NCBI GenBank assembly: GCA_023432655.1
Contig: JAEYUK010000098.1
Coordinates: 1-6,576 of the forward strand
Source of the DNA: Pseudomonadota bacterium
GTDB lineage: Bacteria > Bdellovibrionota > Bacteriovoracia > Bacteriovoracales > Bacteriovoracaceae
DNA: 6,576 nucleotides
Reading direction: 5' to 3'
A program made the position numbers and the translations under genes. The notes beneath the pieces were generated by a model. It did no database searches, was not told the origin of the DNA, and saw nothing but the letters and a program-made list of their open reading frames with translations. Of this stretch, positions 1 to 6,148 are shown piece by piece; positions within the stretch are counted from its first letter, which is position 1, and every line of letters starts with the position of its first letter.

Positions 1-588
1 GCCGGAGGCCAGGCGACTGGTCTTAAATTTGATGTCACTGACGCTGAAGCGATGAGTAAGGCCATTGATGAATTTACTAAAAACGTGGCCCCGATTTCCG
101 GATTGGTTAATAATGCAGGAATATCAAAAGATACTTTACTTCTTCGCTTAAAACCTGAAGAAATCTCCCAAATCATCGACACTAACTTAAAAGGTTCAAT
201 GATGGTTACTCAGGCATTATCTCGTAATTTTCTTAAGGCAGAAAATGTTTCGATTGTTCACATGAGTTCAATTGTAGGTCTTATGGGGAACGTGTCTCAA
301 GCGGCCTATGCCGCTTCTAAGGCGGGATTAATAGGATTTTCGAAGTCTGTAGCTAAAGAATTGGCCTCTCGTAATGTGCGCTCAAACGTGATTTGTCCGG
401 GCTTTATTCAGACAGAAATGACGGATGCTTTGACTGACAAAGCAAAAGAGGAATACGCAAAGTCTATTCCTTTAGGAAGAATGGGTAACGCTCAGGAAGT
501 GGCCCAACTTACTTGCTTTCTTTTAAGCTCTGCATCAAGTTATGTCACTGGAGAGGTGATTAAAATTGACGGCGGACTCTACATTTAA
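1..588 (+). CDS. fabG: 3-oxoacyl-[acyl-carrier-protein] reductase FabG, 5'-truncated by the window edge
   Basis: NADPH-dependent ketoreductase of fatty-acid elongation (cytoplasm), reducing 3-oxoacyl-ACP to 3-hydroxyacyl-ACP. The reading frame is open from base 1, so the gene begins upstream; the ATG at 52 is internal. The visible 195 residues are a classical short-chain dehydrogenase. Counting from base 1, they show an adenine-side DVTD at 11-14, NNAG at 37-40, the structural Asn62 in DTNLKG, catalytic Ser90 in MSSIVG, and Tyr103/Lys107 in YAASKAG. A PGFIQTEM segment follows, then the usual GGLYI end. Aligning Ser/Tyr/Lys with E. coli FabG (138/151/155) puts about 48 residues outside the window, including the TGxxxGIG cofactor loop, for a normal total near 243. 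It lies 36 bases before acpP in the same direction, the common fabG-acpP-fabF order. Other SDR reductases are possible in principle, but this context makes FabG very likely. Confidence 0.95.
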   Translation, partial: AGGQATGLKFDVTDAEAMSKAIDEFTKNVAPISGLVNNAGISKDTLLLRLKPEEISQIIDTNLKGSMMVTQALSRNFLKAENVSIVHMSSIVGLMGNVSQAAYAASKAGLIGFSKSVAKELASRNVRSNVICPGFIQTEMTDALTDKAKEEYAKSIPLGRMGNAQEVAQLTCFLLSSASSYVTGEVIKIDGGLYI

Positions 589-611
589 TAAGTTAATGCA
601 TCTCAAATTTT

Positions 612-616
612 GGAGG
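612..616 (+). promoter_or_regulatory. Ribosome binding site of acpP (decides the start)
   Basis: GGAGG lies 8 bases before the ATG at 625. An in-frame TTG at 610 would add five residues, but it sits directly on this Shine-Dalgarno sequence and has none of its own. The ATG is therefore the start, which also places the ACP serine at the family-standard position 36. Confidence 0.85.
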
Positions 617-624
617 ATATTTTA

Positions 625-858
625 ATGGAATTGCAAGAGAAGGTAATTAAGCTCGTTTCAGAAGCTACAAAAATGGACGCAGCTAACATTAACCTTAACA
701 CAAGCTTTGTAGATGATCTTAACCTTGATTCTTTGGACATGGTTGAGCTTATGATGAAGATGGAAGATGAGTTCGGTGTTGAGATCCCGGAAGATGAAAC
801 TGAAAATCTTAAGTCTATCGGCGACATCGTTTCTTACTTGAAAGCAAAATCTCACTAA
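625..858 (+). CDS. acpP: Acyl carrier protein
   Basis: Small acidic carrier that holds growing acyl chains on a 4'-phosphopantetheine arm for the soluble type II fatty-acid synthase. At 77 residues it matches the usual length. The arm-attachment serine is Ser36 in the signature NLDSLDMVE, the same position as in E. coli ACP. Helix II after it is rich in acidic residues (MVELMMKMEDEFGVEIPEDE), the surface recognised by partner enzymes; helix I (about 3-16) and a C-terminal helix (about 66-75) complete the four-helix bundle. The segment ETENLKSIGDIVSYL replaces the common AEKITTVGD version but keeps the fold pattern. It lies just after fabG and is followed at once by a strong terminator, which fits its role as a very abundant protein made in excess of the downstream synthase. 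Confidence 0.97.
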   Translation: MELQEKVIKLVSEATKMDAANINLNTSFVDDLNLDSLDMVELMMKMEDEFGVEIPEDETENLKSIGDIVSYLKAKSH

Positions 859-865
859 TCGTTGT

Positions 866-897
866 AAAGGCCTCCTTTCCGGAGGCCTTTTATTTTT
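866..897 (+). terminator. Intrinsic terminator between acpP and fabF
   Basis: A perfect 10-bp stem, AAAGGCCTCC (866-875) with GGAGGCCTTT (881-890), encloses a 5-base loop (TTTCC) and is followed by TATTTTT. It begins 7 bases after the acpP stop and ends about 13 bases before the fabF start. It should end or attenuate transcripts at acpP, leaving fabF to read-through or to a promoter not visible in the short gap. The right arm holds GGAGG, but 24 bases from the fabF ATG, too far to act as its ribosome site. Confidence 0.85.
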
Positions 898-909
898 CTG
901 GAATACCTT

Positions 910-2154
910 ATGAAATTACATCGTGTTGCAGTCACCGGAATGGGTGCTATCTGCGGTCTAGGACATTCACTGGATGAAGTTTGGAAGAACGCTCTTCTAG
1001 GTAAATCTGGTATCTCTAAGCTGGAAAATCAAAATACAGAAAACTGGCCAGTCACATTTGGCGGCGAGATCAAAAACTTCAAACTCGCTCCTCATTTGAT
1101 GGAACTAAAAGATCAGGATCGTTTTGATCTTTTTAACCAGTATGCTCTTCATGCAAGTGAAGAAGCGGTTAAGCAATCAAAGGTTACTGAAGCTGGTTAT
1201 GCTCCTGAGAAAATCGGAATCATTTTTGGTACAGGCCTCGGAGGATTTCCTCATATCGAAGCTAACCACAAAATCTTTCTGGAAAAAGGTGCCCGTCGTG
1301 TATCACCTTTCTTCATTCCTTCCGTTATTCCTAACATGCCAGAAGGTTTGATTTCCATTCATTATGGCTTTAAAGGCATTAACTTTGCCGTGGCATCTGC
1401 TTGTGCTTCAAGTGCTCATGCTATTGGACTAGCGGCCACAGAGATCATGCTGGGAAGACAGGACGCTATGCTGACAGGTGGAACAGAAGGTGTGATCACT
1501 GGTTACACCATTGCTGGTTTTGCTTCGATGAAGGCCCTCTCTCGACGAAATGATGAACCACATCGCGCTTCACGTCCTTATGACGTTGATCGTGACGGTT
1601 TTGTTATGGGAGAAGGCGCTGGTATTATCGTACTTGAAAATTACGAGAAGGCCGTCGCCCGTGGAGCGAAAATTATTGCTGAAGTTGTGGGCTTTGGAGC
1701 TAGCTCCGATGCTTATCATATCACTGCCCCTCATCCCGAAGGAACAAGTGCGATGATGTGTATGCAGCAAACAGTCGACGCTGCAGGCATTAACTTAGAA
1801 GAAGTGGGTTACATTAATGCTCACGGAACTTCGACTCCACTTGGAGACGTAGCTGAACTTCAGGCGATTAAAAAAGTTTTTGGTAAACATGCTTACGATC
1901 TGGCGATCAGTTCGACTAAGTCGATGACTGGTCACTTATTGGGTGCTGCTGGCGGTTTAGAATCAATTTTCTGTATCAAGGCCCTTGAGACTGGAATGAT
2001 CCCTCCGACCATCAACATTGATAACATGGATCCTGCGTGTGATCTGAATGTCGTTCCTAATAAAGCGATTCAAAAAGATATTAAGTATGCGCTTAATAAC
2101 TCTTTTGGATTCGGTGGAACGAACTCTTCGACACTATTCAAAAAAGTTCAGTAA
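910..2154 (+). CDS. fabF: 3-oxoacyl-[acyl-carrier-protein] synthase II (beta-ketoacyl-ACP synthase II)
   Basis: Condensing enzyme of fatty-acid elongation: it decarboxylates malonyl-ACP and joins the product to an acyl group held on its active-site cysteine. The 414 residues match the normal FabF length of about 413. The thiolase-fold triad is intact: Cys165 in SACASSAHA, His305 in NAHGTSTPLGD and His342 in SMTGHLLGAAG, with Lys337 in SSTKS. The GFGGTN gating loop lies near 400-405, and the PYDVDRDGFVMGEGA stretch near 218-232 is typical. FabF rather than FabB is supported by this active-site wording and by linkage to acpP. The Shine-Dalgarno sequence is weak (TGGAA at about 899-903), so translation may be modest compared with acpP. 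The start MKLHRVAVTGMG matches the family's usual N-terminus. Terminators lie on both sides. Confidence 0.96.
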   Translation: MKLHRVAVTGMGAICGLGHSLDEVWKNALLGKSGISKLENQNTENWPVTFGGEIKNFKLAPHLMELKDQDRFDLFNQYALHASEEAVKQSKVTEAGYAPEKIGIIFGTGLGGFPHIEANHKIFLEKGARRVSPFFIPSVIPNMPEGLISIHYGFKGINFAVASACASSAHAIGLAATEIMLGRQDAMLTGGTEGVITGYTIAGFASMKALSRRNDEPHRASRPYDVDRDGFVMGEGAGIIVLENYEKAVARGAKIIAEVVGFGASSDAYHITAPHPEGTSAMMCMQQTVDAAGINLEEVGYINAHGTSTPLGDVAELQAIKKVFGKHAYDLAISSTKSMTGHLLGAAGGLESIFCIKALETGMIPPTINIDNMDPACDLNVVPNKAIQKDIKYALNNSFGFGGTNSSTLFKKVQ

Positions 2155-2163
2155 AAAGAATAT

Positions 2164-2205
2164 AAAAAAAGGGAGCAGAAATATTTTTTGCTGCTCCCTT
2201 TTTTT
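2164..2205. terminator. Intrinsic terminator after fabF, symmetrical and possibly bidirectional
   Basis: A 15-bp inverted repeat pairs A7-GGGAGCAG (2164-2178) with CTGCTCCC-T7 (2191-2205) around a 12-base loop. It begins 9 bases after the fabF stop. Because the A-tract and T-tract are equally long, a transcript arriving on the minus strand would also meet a stem followed by seven U. Termination of fabF is clear; use from the other side is inferred. Confidence 0.88.
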
Positions 2206-2237
2206 ATCTTTAAATTCAAAAAATTCTCTTCAAAATT

Positions 2238-2461
2238 TTATACCAAATTTAAACTCGTTGAAGTTTCCGTATGCTCAAAACACAAGATAGTGTACCTTTC
2301 TGAAGCACTCAGAACAACACGCTGGTTTCCCCTAGTCCTACTAACCTCCTTAAAAATCAATACTTTAAGAACCAAATCCTTACTTTTCCGAGGTTCCCTG
2401 TACACATTCGTGAACGTTTTCACAAGTAAAAACCCACTTCCATCTTTACAGGTTTTCTCAT
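2238..2461 (-). other. Doubtful minus-strand reading frame (frameshifted small gene or remnant)
   Basis: The minus strand stays open down to a TAA at 2238-2240, and its last ~70 residues have a beta-strand-like rhythm (DLVLKVLIFKEV, RVVLSASERYTILCFEH). In-frame starts are poor: a GTG at 2528 lies inside the neighbouring gene and has no ribosome site. In another frame, an ATG at 2461 follows AAGGAA by 10 bases but stops after 13 codons at 2420. The two frames join at GGGTTTT (2435 down to 2429), which fits the X XXY YYZ pattern of -1 slippage; the joined product would be 74 residues. Hand-counted codons show about 69% purine at position 1, a mild coding signal, but AGG and CGG are commoner than in the neighbours. 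It could be a decayed gene, a single-base error, or chance. No homologue recognised. Confidence 0.18.
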
Positions 2462-2473
2462 GTTCAATACTTT
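2445..2473 (+). promoter_or_regulatory. Candidate sigma70-type promoter of the small exported protein
   Basis: TTTACA (2445-2450, five of six to the -35 consensus) is followed after exactly 17 bases by TACTTT (2468-2473, three of six to the -10 consensus). The start would be near 2480, giving a leader of about 40 bases before the ATG at 2519. The gene lies after a strong terminator and needs its own promoter, but the -10 match is weak. Confidence 0.35.
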
Positions 2474-2518
2474 CCTTCTCGACCTGATGACGTAAACCGC
2501 ATACATTGGAGAATAAAA

Positions 2519-2827
2519 ATGAAATCACTAGTAACTGTTGCTCTTCTTGCTTTATCTGCTCAATCTTTCGCTTTTGGCCTTGAGTCTCACTATGGAAAAC
2601 TTTCTGTAGTTGACGGTAAGCACGCTTGTACTCTTACAAACAACACTGGTTCTGACCTTGATATCAAGCGCGTTCAGTTTGATCTTGAAAGACGTGTTGG
2701 TAAGCACCGTGATGTTGTTGCTACTAAATCTGTTCACTCTGTAATCTACGCTGGTGAGACAATGACTGTTGTTTCAAATGCTAACCAATCTTTAATTGGC
2801 CGCTTTTGTAAATTTCTTGCTCGTTAA
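2519..2827 (+). CDS. Small exported protein of unknown function
   Basis: I do not recognise this 102-residue protein. It starts with a clear Sec signal peptide: Lys2, a hydrophobic core at about 4-12, and a likely cut after Ser16-Phe17-Ala18, leaving 84 mature residues in the periplasm or outside. The mature part looks like a compact beta-sandwich, with alternating strands (KLSVVDG, ACTLTNN, IKRVQFDLE, SVHSVIYAGETMTVVS). It has two cysteines, Cys37 and Cys97, placed to join the first strands to the C-terminus by a disulfide. It is basic (GRFCKFLAR end). The ATG follows GGAG (2508-2511) by 7 bases. All nine alanines are GCT and all four histidines CAC, with GTT, TCT and ACT also preferred, suggesting strong expression. 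It has its own terminator and stands alone, so neighbours give no functional clue. Confidence 0.85.
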   Translation: MKSLVTVALLALSAQSFAFGLESHYGKLSVVDGKHACTLTNNTGSDLDIKRVQFDLERRVGKHRDVVATKSVHSVIYAGETMTVVSNANQSLIGRFCKFLAR

Positions 2828-2849
2828 TTTATAACGTCGAATTATATTG

Positions 2850-2883
2850 AAGGCCCACATCCTCTAATGTGGGCCTTTTTTTT
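2850..2883 (+). terminator. Intrinsic terminator of the small exported protein gene, in a convergent junction
   Basis: An 11-bp perfect stem, AAGGCCCACAT (2850-2860) with ATGTGGGCCTT (2867-2877), has a 6-base loop and a T-run from 2876 to 2883. It lies 22 bases after the stop and 3 bases before the end of korB, which converges from the other strand. Read on the minus strand the stem is followed only by TCAATATAATT, so it is a poor terminator for korAB. Confidence 0.9.
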
Positions 2884-2886
2884 CTA

Positions 2887-3903
2887 TCAATTATCGTTTT
2901 TTACAGTCCAGGTTTCTCCCGAATAAAGAAGTTCTTTAAAGACTCCTTCTCCTTTTTTCTCCTTAACAGTCTTAATTTGCTCTTCCATCATGTGCTCATA
3001 GGTTCTCTGCTCTTTTTCATAAAGAATACCTAGAACCATCGGGAAGTGAGGAGGATGGCTGTATTCAACGAGCATGTAAGCAAGAGTCTCATTATGCTTA
3101 TCGTGAACTAAAAGATCTTGTTCTTTATAGCGATCTCCTAATTCAACGACTTCAAGTTTTAAACCATTAAGAATGATGCCTTTATTCCGATCTTTGCCGA
3201 AAACCATCGGCTTTCCATGCTCAACCATTAAAGTCATGTCAGGGCGAGTGTTTCGATTCGCATAAAGGTCATGGGTTTTATCATTAAAGATCACACAGTT
3301 TTGATAAACCTCAATGAAGGAAGTTCCTTTATGAAGATCTGCTCCAACCATCGCCTCCGTCATTCCTTTCGGATCTGTATCCAAAGCCTTGGCAAGGAAG
3401 GTACAACCGGCACCGAGAGCGAGAGTTCCTGGTCTGAATGCATGATCGAGAGAACCATAAGGAGTCGATTTAGTAATCTTCCCGGGCTCTGAAGTTGGTG
3501 AATACTGTCCCTTCGTTAACCCATAAATCTGGTTATTAAAAAGGATCACGTTCATATTGATATTTCTTCTCATGGCGTGGATGAAGTGATTTCCGCCAAT
3601 AGAAAGCCCATCTCCGTCGCCAGTGATAACCCAGACACTCAGATTAGGTTTTGAGAGTTTAATCCCGCTCGCAATTGAAGGGGCCCTCCCATGAATGGTG
3701 TGAAAGCCATAGCTATCAACATAATACGGAAGTCGTGAAGAACAACCGATCCCGGAGACACAGACAATGTCTTCTTTCTTTTTTCCGGTGGTGGCCAGAG
3801 CTTGTTGGAGACTCGCCAGGATGACATAGTCGCCGCAACCAGGGCACCATTTGACTTCTTGATCACTACAAAAATCTTTTCTTGTATAACATGCTTCTGA
3901 CAT
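2887..3903 (-). CDS. korB: 2-oxoacid (probably 2-oxoglutarate):ferredoxin oxidoreductase, beta subunit
   Basis: Catalytic subunit that binds thiamine diphosphate and a [4Fe-4S] cluster, and with KorA converts a 2-oxoacid plus CoA to acyl-CoA, CO2 and reduced ferredoxin. Of 338 residues, Cys20 and Cys23 (WCPGCGD), Cys54 (GIGCSSR) and Cys203 (YQNCVIF) are the expected cluster ligands. GDGD at 95-98 through Asn123/124 is the Mg-TPP motif, and HGRA lies at 71-74. The stretch YGLTKGQYSPTSE (127-139) is typical of KorB-type enzymes, which supports 2-oxoglutarate, although sequence alone does not fix the substrate. An ATG 16 codons upstream lies inside korA; I chose 3903 because AAGGAA precedes it by 7 bases. 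Only 4 bases separate it from the korA stop, and its ribosome site lies in the last korA codons, so translation is probably coupled. Confidence 0.92.
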   Translation of the reverse strand: MSEACYTRKDFCSDQEVKWCPGCGDYVILASLQQALATTGKKKEDIVCVSGIGCSSRLPYYVDSYGFHTIHGRAPSIASGIKLSKPNLSVWVITGDGDGLSIGGNHFIHAMRRNINMNVILFNNQIYGLTKGQYSPTSEPGKITKSTPYGSLDHAFRPGTLALGAGCTFLAKALDTDPKGMTEAMVGADLHKGTSFIEVYQNCVIFNDKTHDLYANRNTRPDMTLMVEHGKPMVFGKDRNKGIILNGLKLEVVELGDRYKEQDLLVHDKHNETLAYMLVEYSHPPHFPMVLGILYEKEQRTYEHMMEEQIKTVKEKKGEGVFKELLYSGETWTVKNDN

Positions 3904-3907
3904 AATT

Positions 3908-5755
3908 TTATTCCTTGTTGAGTTCTTGCTTAAAGGCTTCGACAAGTTCACTGATTTTAAATGGTAACCCTTGTACTTTGTTGTATCCCTTCGCCTTCAC
4001 TCCAAATTTTGAATTTATTAAAGTCCTGAGTTGTCCAAGATTTAATTCCGGAATAATAATTTTGGAGAAGTTCTTCAAAATAGATTCCACGTTTCTTGGC
4101 ATTGGACTTATGTACTTCATGTGCATCAGTGAAACTTTCTTTCCTTCGGCCTGCAGTTTTCTTACGGCCATGACACTTGCTCCGTAAGTTCCTCCCCAAG
4201 AAATAACCAGAAGATCTCCGGAATCGGCCCCTTCAAGAGTTTGCAAAGGAATGTCTTCTGCAATCAAATCAATTTTCTTGGCGCGCATCTGGCACATAAG
4301 TTCATGGTTACGTGGATCTGTACTCACACAACCAGTTTTAATGTCTTTTTCCAATCCGCCCATTCGGAATTCAAGCCCTTTCATTCCTGGTATTACCCAA
4401 GGTCTGGCCAGAGTTTTGTCGTCACGGTTCATATAATGAAAGGTCTGATAATCAATTTTTTCCAGATCAACTAAGCGAGTGGTAATGGGACCATATTCAG
4501 TACTTAGATCAGGAATCTTCCAAGGCTCAGCTCCATTTGCAATATAACCATCGGTTAAAAGAATTACCGGAGTCATGTATTTAAGAGCAATGCGACTTGC
4601 TTCATAAGCAGAAGCAAAACAATCACTCGGTCTGGATGCTGCCATCACTACCAGAGGGGCTTCTCCATTTCTTCCCCAGAGGGCCTGGTTAAGATCTGCT
4701 TGTTCAGTTTTTGTAGGAAGACCAGTGGAAGGGCCGCCACGCTGAACGTTAACGATGACAAGCGGGAGTTCATAGCTGATCGCAAGTCCTATGGCCTCAG
4801 TCTTAAGCGCCATCCCCGGACCGGACGATGTTGTTATCGCCAGAGAACCGGCACAGGCCGCACCAATTGCGGAACAAATACCAGCGATCTCATCTTCTGC
4901 CTGAAATGTTTTTACTCCAAAATCTTTATGCTTTGAAAGTTCATGCAGAATATCTGAAGCAGGAGTGATCGGATAACTTCCAATGAAGAGCGGACGCTTC
5001 GCCATTTCAGAGGCACGGATAAAACCCCAGGCGGTAGCGGTGTTACCATCAATTTGTCGGTAATCCCCATCAGGAATTTTTGCCATGGGTACTTTATAAG
5101 TCGAAACCACGGCTTCAGTATTCTCAGCAAAACAAGTTCCGGCCTTGAGGGCCGCAATGTTGGCCTTTACTACATCTGGCTTACTCTTGAATTTTCCTTC
5201 AATCCATTTGATGGTGGTGTCATTTGAACGTCCGTAGAAAAAATAAGTCATACCAAGAGCATAGAAATTCTTGCAACGATCTTTGGTTTTTGAATCAACA
5301 TTAATCTCTTTTAAAGCTTCAATCGTCTGACTGGTAATCGGCGCACTTATGATGCGATAATTTTCAAGCGATCCATCTTCAAGAGGATTAGAGACATACT
5401 TCGCCTTCTCAAGATTTTTTTCAGTAAAGCTATCCCGATTAACAATGATGTATCCAGCAGGTTTTACCGAATGTAGATTGGCCTTGAGAGCGGCTGGATT
5501 CATTGCCACCAGCATGTCTACTTCATCTCCTGGAGTATTAATCTCATTGGCACCAATATGAACCTGAAAACCTGAGACACCAGCAATCGTTCCTGATGGT
5601 GCGCGGATTTCAGAGGGATAATCTGGAAAAGTTGAAATATCATTTCCCATCACTGCCGAGGTATTGGAAAACTGAGTACCGGTTAACTGCATTCCGTCAC
5701 CGGAATCTCCAGCGAATCTTATGACTACGCTTTCAAGTGAATTCTCGTCGCTCAT
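3908..5755 (-). CDS. korA: 2-oxoacid (probably 2-oxoglutarate):ferredoxin oxidoreductase, fused gamma-alpha subunit
   Basis: Partner of KorB in the cytoplasmic, oxygen-sensitive enzyme that makes succinyl-CoA from 2-oxoglutarate using ferredoxin instead of NAD. At 615 residues it has the fused layout. The gamma domain comes first (about 1-190) with GDSGDGMQLTG at 16-26. The alpha pyrimidine-binding domain follows, with YPITP at 261-265, QAEDE at 285-289 and RGGPSTGLPTKTEQ from Arg339. The C-terminal domain carries ELNLGQL at 570-576. The YPITPASDI wording and the gamma-alpha order match KorA of aerobes such as mycobacteria; other 2-oxoacids cannot be excluded. Upstream in-frame starts exist (frame open to 5824), but only the ATG at 5755 has a strong ribosome site, AGGAGG, 4 bases ahead. 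It is first in the operon and divergent from a ferredoxin gene. Confidence 0.92.
   Translation of the reverse strand: MSDENSLESVVIRFAGDSGDGMQLTGTQFSNTSAVMGNDISTFPDYPSEIRAPSGTIAGVSGFQVHIGANEINTPGDEVDMLVAMNPAALKANLHSVKPAGYIIVNRDSFTEKNLEKAKYVSNPLEDGSLENYRIISAPITSQTIEALKEINVDSKTKDRCKNFYALGMTYFFYGRSNDTTIKWIEGKFKSKPDVVKANIAALKAGTCFAENTEAVVSTYKVPMAKIPDGDYRQIDGNTATAWGFIRASEMAKRPLFIGSYPITPASDILHELSKHKDFGVKTFQAEDEIAGICSAIGAACAGSLAITTSSGPGMALKTEAIGLAISYELPLVIVNVQRGGPSTGLPTKTEQADLNQALWGRNGEAPLVVMAASRPSDCFASAYEASRIALKYMTPVILLTDGYIANGAEPWKIPDLSTEYGPITTRLVDLEKIDYQTFHYMNRDDKTLARPWVIPGMKGLEFRMGGLEKDIKTGCVSTDPRNHELMCQMRAKKIDLIAEDIPLQTLEGADSGDLLVISWGGTYGASVMAVRKLQAEGKKVSLMHMKYISPMPRNVESILKNFSKIIIPELNLGQLRTLINSKFGVKAKGYNKVQGLPFKISELVEAFKQELNKE
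3911..3916 (-). promoter_or_regulatory. Ribosome binding site of korB, inside the end of korA
   Basis: On the minus strand AAGGAA lies 7 bases before the ATG at 3903. It is made by the last two sense codons of korA (Lys-Glu), so a ribosome ending korA uncovers or re-initiates at it. It favours this start over the longer frame. Confidence 0.75.
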
Positions 5756-5897
5756 ACGACCTCCTAAAGTTGGAATGCCACTATTATTCATCAAGAAGCA
5801 TTCTCTTAACCTAATGCCTGTCATGTTTTTATATGATCTGAATTATTGTTGGATTTGCCGGTTCCTGTTTGAATAGAAGAAAAGAAATGGAGGATAT
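5756..5897. promoter_or_regulatory. Divergent promoter region between korA and the ferredoxin gene
   Basis: The 142 bases must drive both operons. On the + strand, TTGTTG (5846-5851) and TTGAAT (5869-5874) are spaced 17 bases, giving a ~17-base leader for the ferredoxin; TATGAT (5832-5837) is a better -10 but has no clear -35. On the minus strand, TATAAA (5833 down to 5828) could be a -10 for korA and overlaps the + strand TATGAT. The boxes are weak, so the positions are tentative. No recognisable FNR or other operator was found. Confidence 0.35.
5760..5765 (-). promoter_or_regulatory. Ribosome binding site of korA (decides the start)
   Basis: AGGAGG on the minus strand, 4 bases before the ATG at 5755. 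The spacing is short but the match is complete. The alternative in-frame ATGs at 5791 and 5824 lack anything comparable. Confidence 0.75.
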
Positions 5898-6146
5898 ATG
5901 CCTGATAATCGTATGATGCATCCAAAAAATGTGGTCGGTCAGTGGTATACGACTCATCCTGATGACCCAAGTGGTGAAGGTTGCATTGCTTGTGCCATCT
6001 GCTATAACGATGCCCCTGAATTTTTTAAAGAAGACGAAGATGGTAATGCTTACGTGTATAAGCAACCCACAACTCCTGAGGAGATTCGTCAATGCGAGGA
6101 TATGGCCGATTCCTGTTCAGTTGGCTCAATTAAAAAGGATGGTTGA
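5898..6146 (+). CDS. Single-cluster [4Fe-4S] ferredoxin
   Basis: Small acidic electron carrier of 82 residues. Cys29, Cys32 and Cys35 (CIACAIC) and Cys73 (SCSVGSI) are the four cluster ligands. The layout, with an N-terminal stretch NVVGQWY before the first cysteine and YVYKQPTTPEE in the middle, matches the family of ~75-80-residue bacterial ferredoxins ending CPxxAIGxDG. Two details differ: the proline after the last ligand is serine (CS, not CP), and there is a fifth cysteine, Cys66, seven residues before Cys73, whose family counterpart can form a disulfide in some ferredoxins although no partner is evident here. TGGAGG (5888-5893) lies 4 bases before the ATG. It is divergent from korAB, making it the likely acceptor for that enzyme (inferred), and it overlaps no gene but is 2 bases from the hemerythrin gene. 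Confidence 0.9.
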   Translation: MPDNRMMHPKNVVGQWYTTHPDDPSGEGCIACAICYNDAPEFFKEDEDGNAYVYKQPTTPEEIRQCEDMADSCSVGSIKKDG

Positions 6147-6148
6147 TT

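Larger units (their letters stand above)
2206..2518. other. Long intergenic region, poor in G on the + strand
   Basis: About 310 bases with no convincing gene. By hand count of 2221-2480, the + strand has about 10% G against 26% C, a skew opposite to the flanking + strand genes. It contains a candidate promoter near 2445-2473, two short inverted repeats (TTCTGA/TCAGAA at 2298-2314 and GTGAA/TTCAC at 2410-2423), and a doubtful minus-strand reading frame. The + strand also has a 99-codon open frame (2188-2487) rich in Phe, Ser and Leu with no ribosome site, which I take as chance. No tRNA or known structured RNA was recognised. Confidence 0.6.

Noticed and set aside
610..624. TTG at 610 as an upstream start for acpP
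   Set aside because: It overlaps the ribosome binding site and would move the carrier serine away from position 36.
2298..2314. Small hairpin TTCTGA-AGCAC-TCAGAA
   Set aside because: Six AT-rich pairs, no U-tract, no nearby gene start; too weak to call a terminator or riboswitch.
2188..2487. 99-codon + strand open frame in the intergenic region
   Set aside because: No ribosome site, starts inside the fabF terminator, and its Phe/Ser/Leu-rich composition is what a C- and T-rich strand gives by chance.
2461..2500. Minus-strand text resembling the core of SRP (4.5S) RNA: CAGGTC followed by GAAGGAAA
   Set aside because: The tetraloop and its closing pairs (UCC-GGAA-GGA) cannot form here, the AGCA side of the symmetric loop is missing, and the flanks do not pair into a long hairpin.
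3904..3951. Longer N-terminus for korB starting at 3951
   Set aside because: The extra 16 residues lie inside korA, are unlike the family, and lack a ribosome site; the ATG at 3903 has AAGGAA at 7 bases.
5756..5824. Longer N-terminus for korA starting at 5824 or 5791
   Set aside because: No good ribosome site at either ATG, and the added residues do not resemble the gamma domain; AGGAGG points to 5755.
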